From assembly GCA_947175375.1 (NCBI GenBank), contig CAMWMT010000027.1:1-13898 (forward strand): a stretch of 13,898 nt of DNA. Reading direction: 5' to 3'. Source of the stretch: an uncultured Clostridiaceae bacterium (GTDB taxonomy: Bacteria; Bacillota; Clostridia; Lachnospirales; Lachnospiraceae). A program made the translations under genes and the position numbers. Below are positions 13,042 to 13,898 of the stretch, piece after piece; position 1 is the stretch's first letter, and each line of letters starts with the position of its first letter. The notes beneath the pieces were generated by a model. The model ran no database searches and had not been told where the DNA came from. It saw only the letters and a list, made by a program, of their open reading frames with translations.

Positions 13042-13898
13042 TCAGCATAGTTTCTCCACAATGGCATTCATTTCCTGCCATTTGTGTTCCATATCTTCTA
13101 CCAGCTTTAACTGGGTGCGAGCCCGGTCCAGATTATGTTCCGGGTGGGTTGTCTTGAAATAGATGTCATTTTCCAGATAATCCGCAAGAAAACGCATACC
13201 GCACTCGTAGGTCATCACTTTTGCTCCCATGGGCAGAAGTGACAGTTCCCGTTTCGTAAGGCTGCTGCCGCAACCCTCCAGAAAACCTTTTGTATACATT
13301 TCAAAAAGGTTCAGATCCAGATTTACTTTGGACAGGTCAGTCTCATCCTCTGCCGCCGTGCTGGCTCCGGAACGGATGGAATCGCCAAAATCATACATAG
13401 CCAGTCCGGGCATGGTCGTATCCAGATCGATCACACACAGACCCTGGTGCGTCCTGCTGTCCAGCAGCACATTATTCAGCTTGGTATCATTGTGCGTCAC
13501 CCGGATCGGAAGCTCGTCCTTCTCAATCAGTTCCTGAAAAAAACAGGCGTCTGATTCCCGGTCAAGGATGAACTGTATTTCTTTGGATACATGGGAAGCA
13601 CGCTTTACCACATCTGCTTCCAGTGCCTTCTTAAAATCTGACAGCCGCTTTCTGGTATTGTGAAAATCCCGAATAGTCTCATGAAGTTTCTGTGCCGGAA
13701 AATCACTGAGAAGCCGCTGAAATCTGCCGAATGCCACTCCTGCCTCATAGAGATCTTCTGCAGACTCTGCCGTGTCATAACAACAGGTATCCGCTACATA
13801 TACAAAAGAGCGCCAGTAATTACCGTCTTCTGTCTTATAATAAGATCTTCCGTCCTGGGCTGGGATCACATTCAGGGTCTCCCTGTACGGATCACCTC
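13042..13898 (-). CDS. N-acetylhexosamine 1-kinase-like phosphotransferase, C-terminal part (runs off right edge)
   Basis: The readable 284 residues are the C-terminal part of an aminoglycoside phosphotransferase-fold kinase. The frame is open to the right edge (GDPYRETLNVIPAQDG). The GTG at 13869 is internal and not the start. The catalytic loop is RVTHNDTKLNNVLLD and the metal-binding segment is CVIDLDTTMPGLAMYDFGDS, followed by IRSGASTAAEDETDLSKV. These agree closely with my memory of NahK from Bifidobacterium, which phosphorylates GlcNAc and GalNAc at C1 for the lacto-N-biose/galacto-N-biose pathway. That fits a gut bacterium living on mucin or milk glycans. The family is about 360 residues, so roughly 75 are missing. 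The stop is 66 bases from the convergent gene at 12975. Specificity is inferred. Confidence 0.85.
   Translation of the reverse strand, partial: GDPYRETLNVIPAQDGRSYYKTEDGNYWRSFVYVADTCCYDTAESAEDLYEAGVAFGRFQRLLSDFPAQKLHETIRDFHNTRKRLSDFKKALEADVVKRASHVSKEIQFILDRESDACFFQELIEKDELPIRVTHNDTKLNNVLLDSRTHQGLCVIDLDTTMPGLAMYDFGDSIRSGASTAAEDETDLSKVNLDLNLFEMYTKGFLEGCGSSLTKRELSLLPMGAKVMTYECGMRFLADYLENDIYFKTTHPEHNLDRARTQLKLVEDMEHKWQEMNAIVEKLC

Overview
The window looks like chromosomal DNA of an anaerobic gut Firmicute, most likely Lachnospiraceae. The reasons are strong AGGAGG ribosome binding sites, moderate GC content, an AmmeMemoRadiSam gene set with an iron-sulfur aldo/keto reductase, a Gly/Cys-rich protein of the kind annotated in Clostridia as 'chorion class high-cysteine', and a sugar kinase resembling NahK. 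The genus is not resolved. Almost everything is on the minus strand. Only three small genes (11902-12975) are on the plus strand.

Region 1 (1-678, minus) is a small ECF-type sigma factor gene overlapping the start of a probable anti-sigma gene that runs off the left edge. Region 2 (about 793-6066, minus) is a single likely transcription unit. It begins at a near-consensus promoter whose 18-bp spacer contains eight consecutive G. Its genes encode a zinc-ribbon/TPR/TIR/coiled-coil/membrane protein, a small two-helix membrane protein, an SPFH (flotillin-like) protein ending in two zinc ribbons, a four-helix membrane protein, and a gene broken by an in-frame amber codon. It ends at a hairpin terminator. 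This is the most interesting part of the window: it looks like an envelope-associated stress or defence module with a TIR effector and a possibly phase-variable promoter.

Region 3 (6225-10800, minus) is a metabolic operon. It encodes an aldo/keto reductase with two Fe-S motifs, a fused Memo-AMMECR1 protein, the partner radical SAM enzyme AmrS, and a protein with two Nudix domains. The operon is preceded by a promoter with a 19-bp spacer and a central dyad, the hallmark of MerR-family control, and is closed by a hairpin terminator. Region 4 (10864-11845, minus) is a zinc-dependent phospholipase C-like gene. Its upstream region holds a 31-bp direct repeat flanking a long hairpin.

Region 5 (11902-12975, plus) holds the Gly/Cys-rich membrane protein and two small soluble proteins that I do not recognise. 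Region 6 (13042-13898, minus) is the C-terminal part of an N-acetylhexosamine 1-kinase-like gene that runs off the right edge and converges on region 5 across a perfect 15-bp stem. I saw no tRNA, rRNA, CRISPR array, transposase or prophage gene. The stretches 6105-6224 and 10801-10863 hold nothing I can support.
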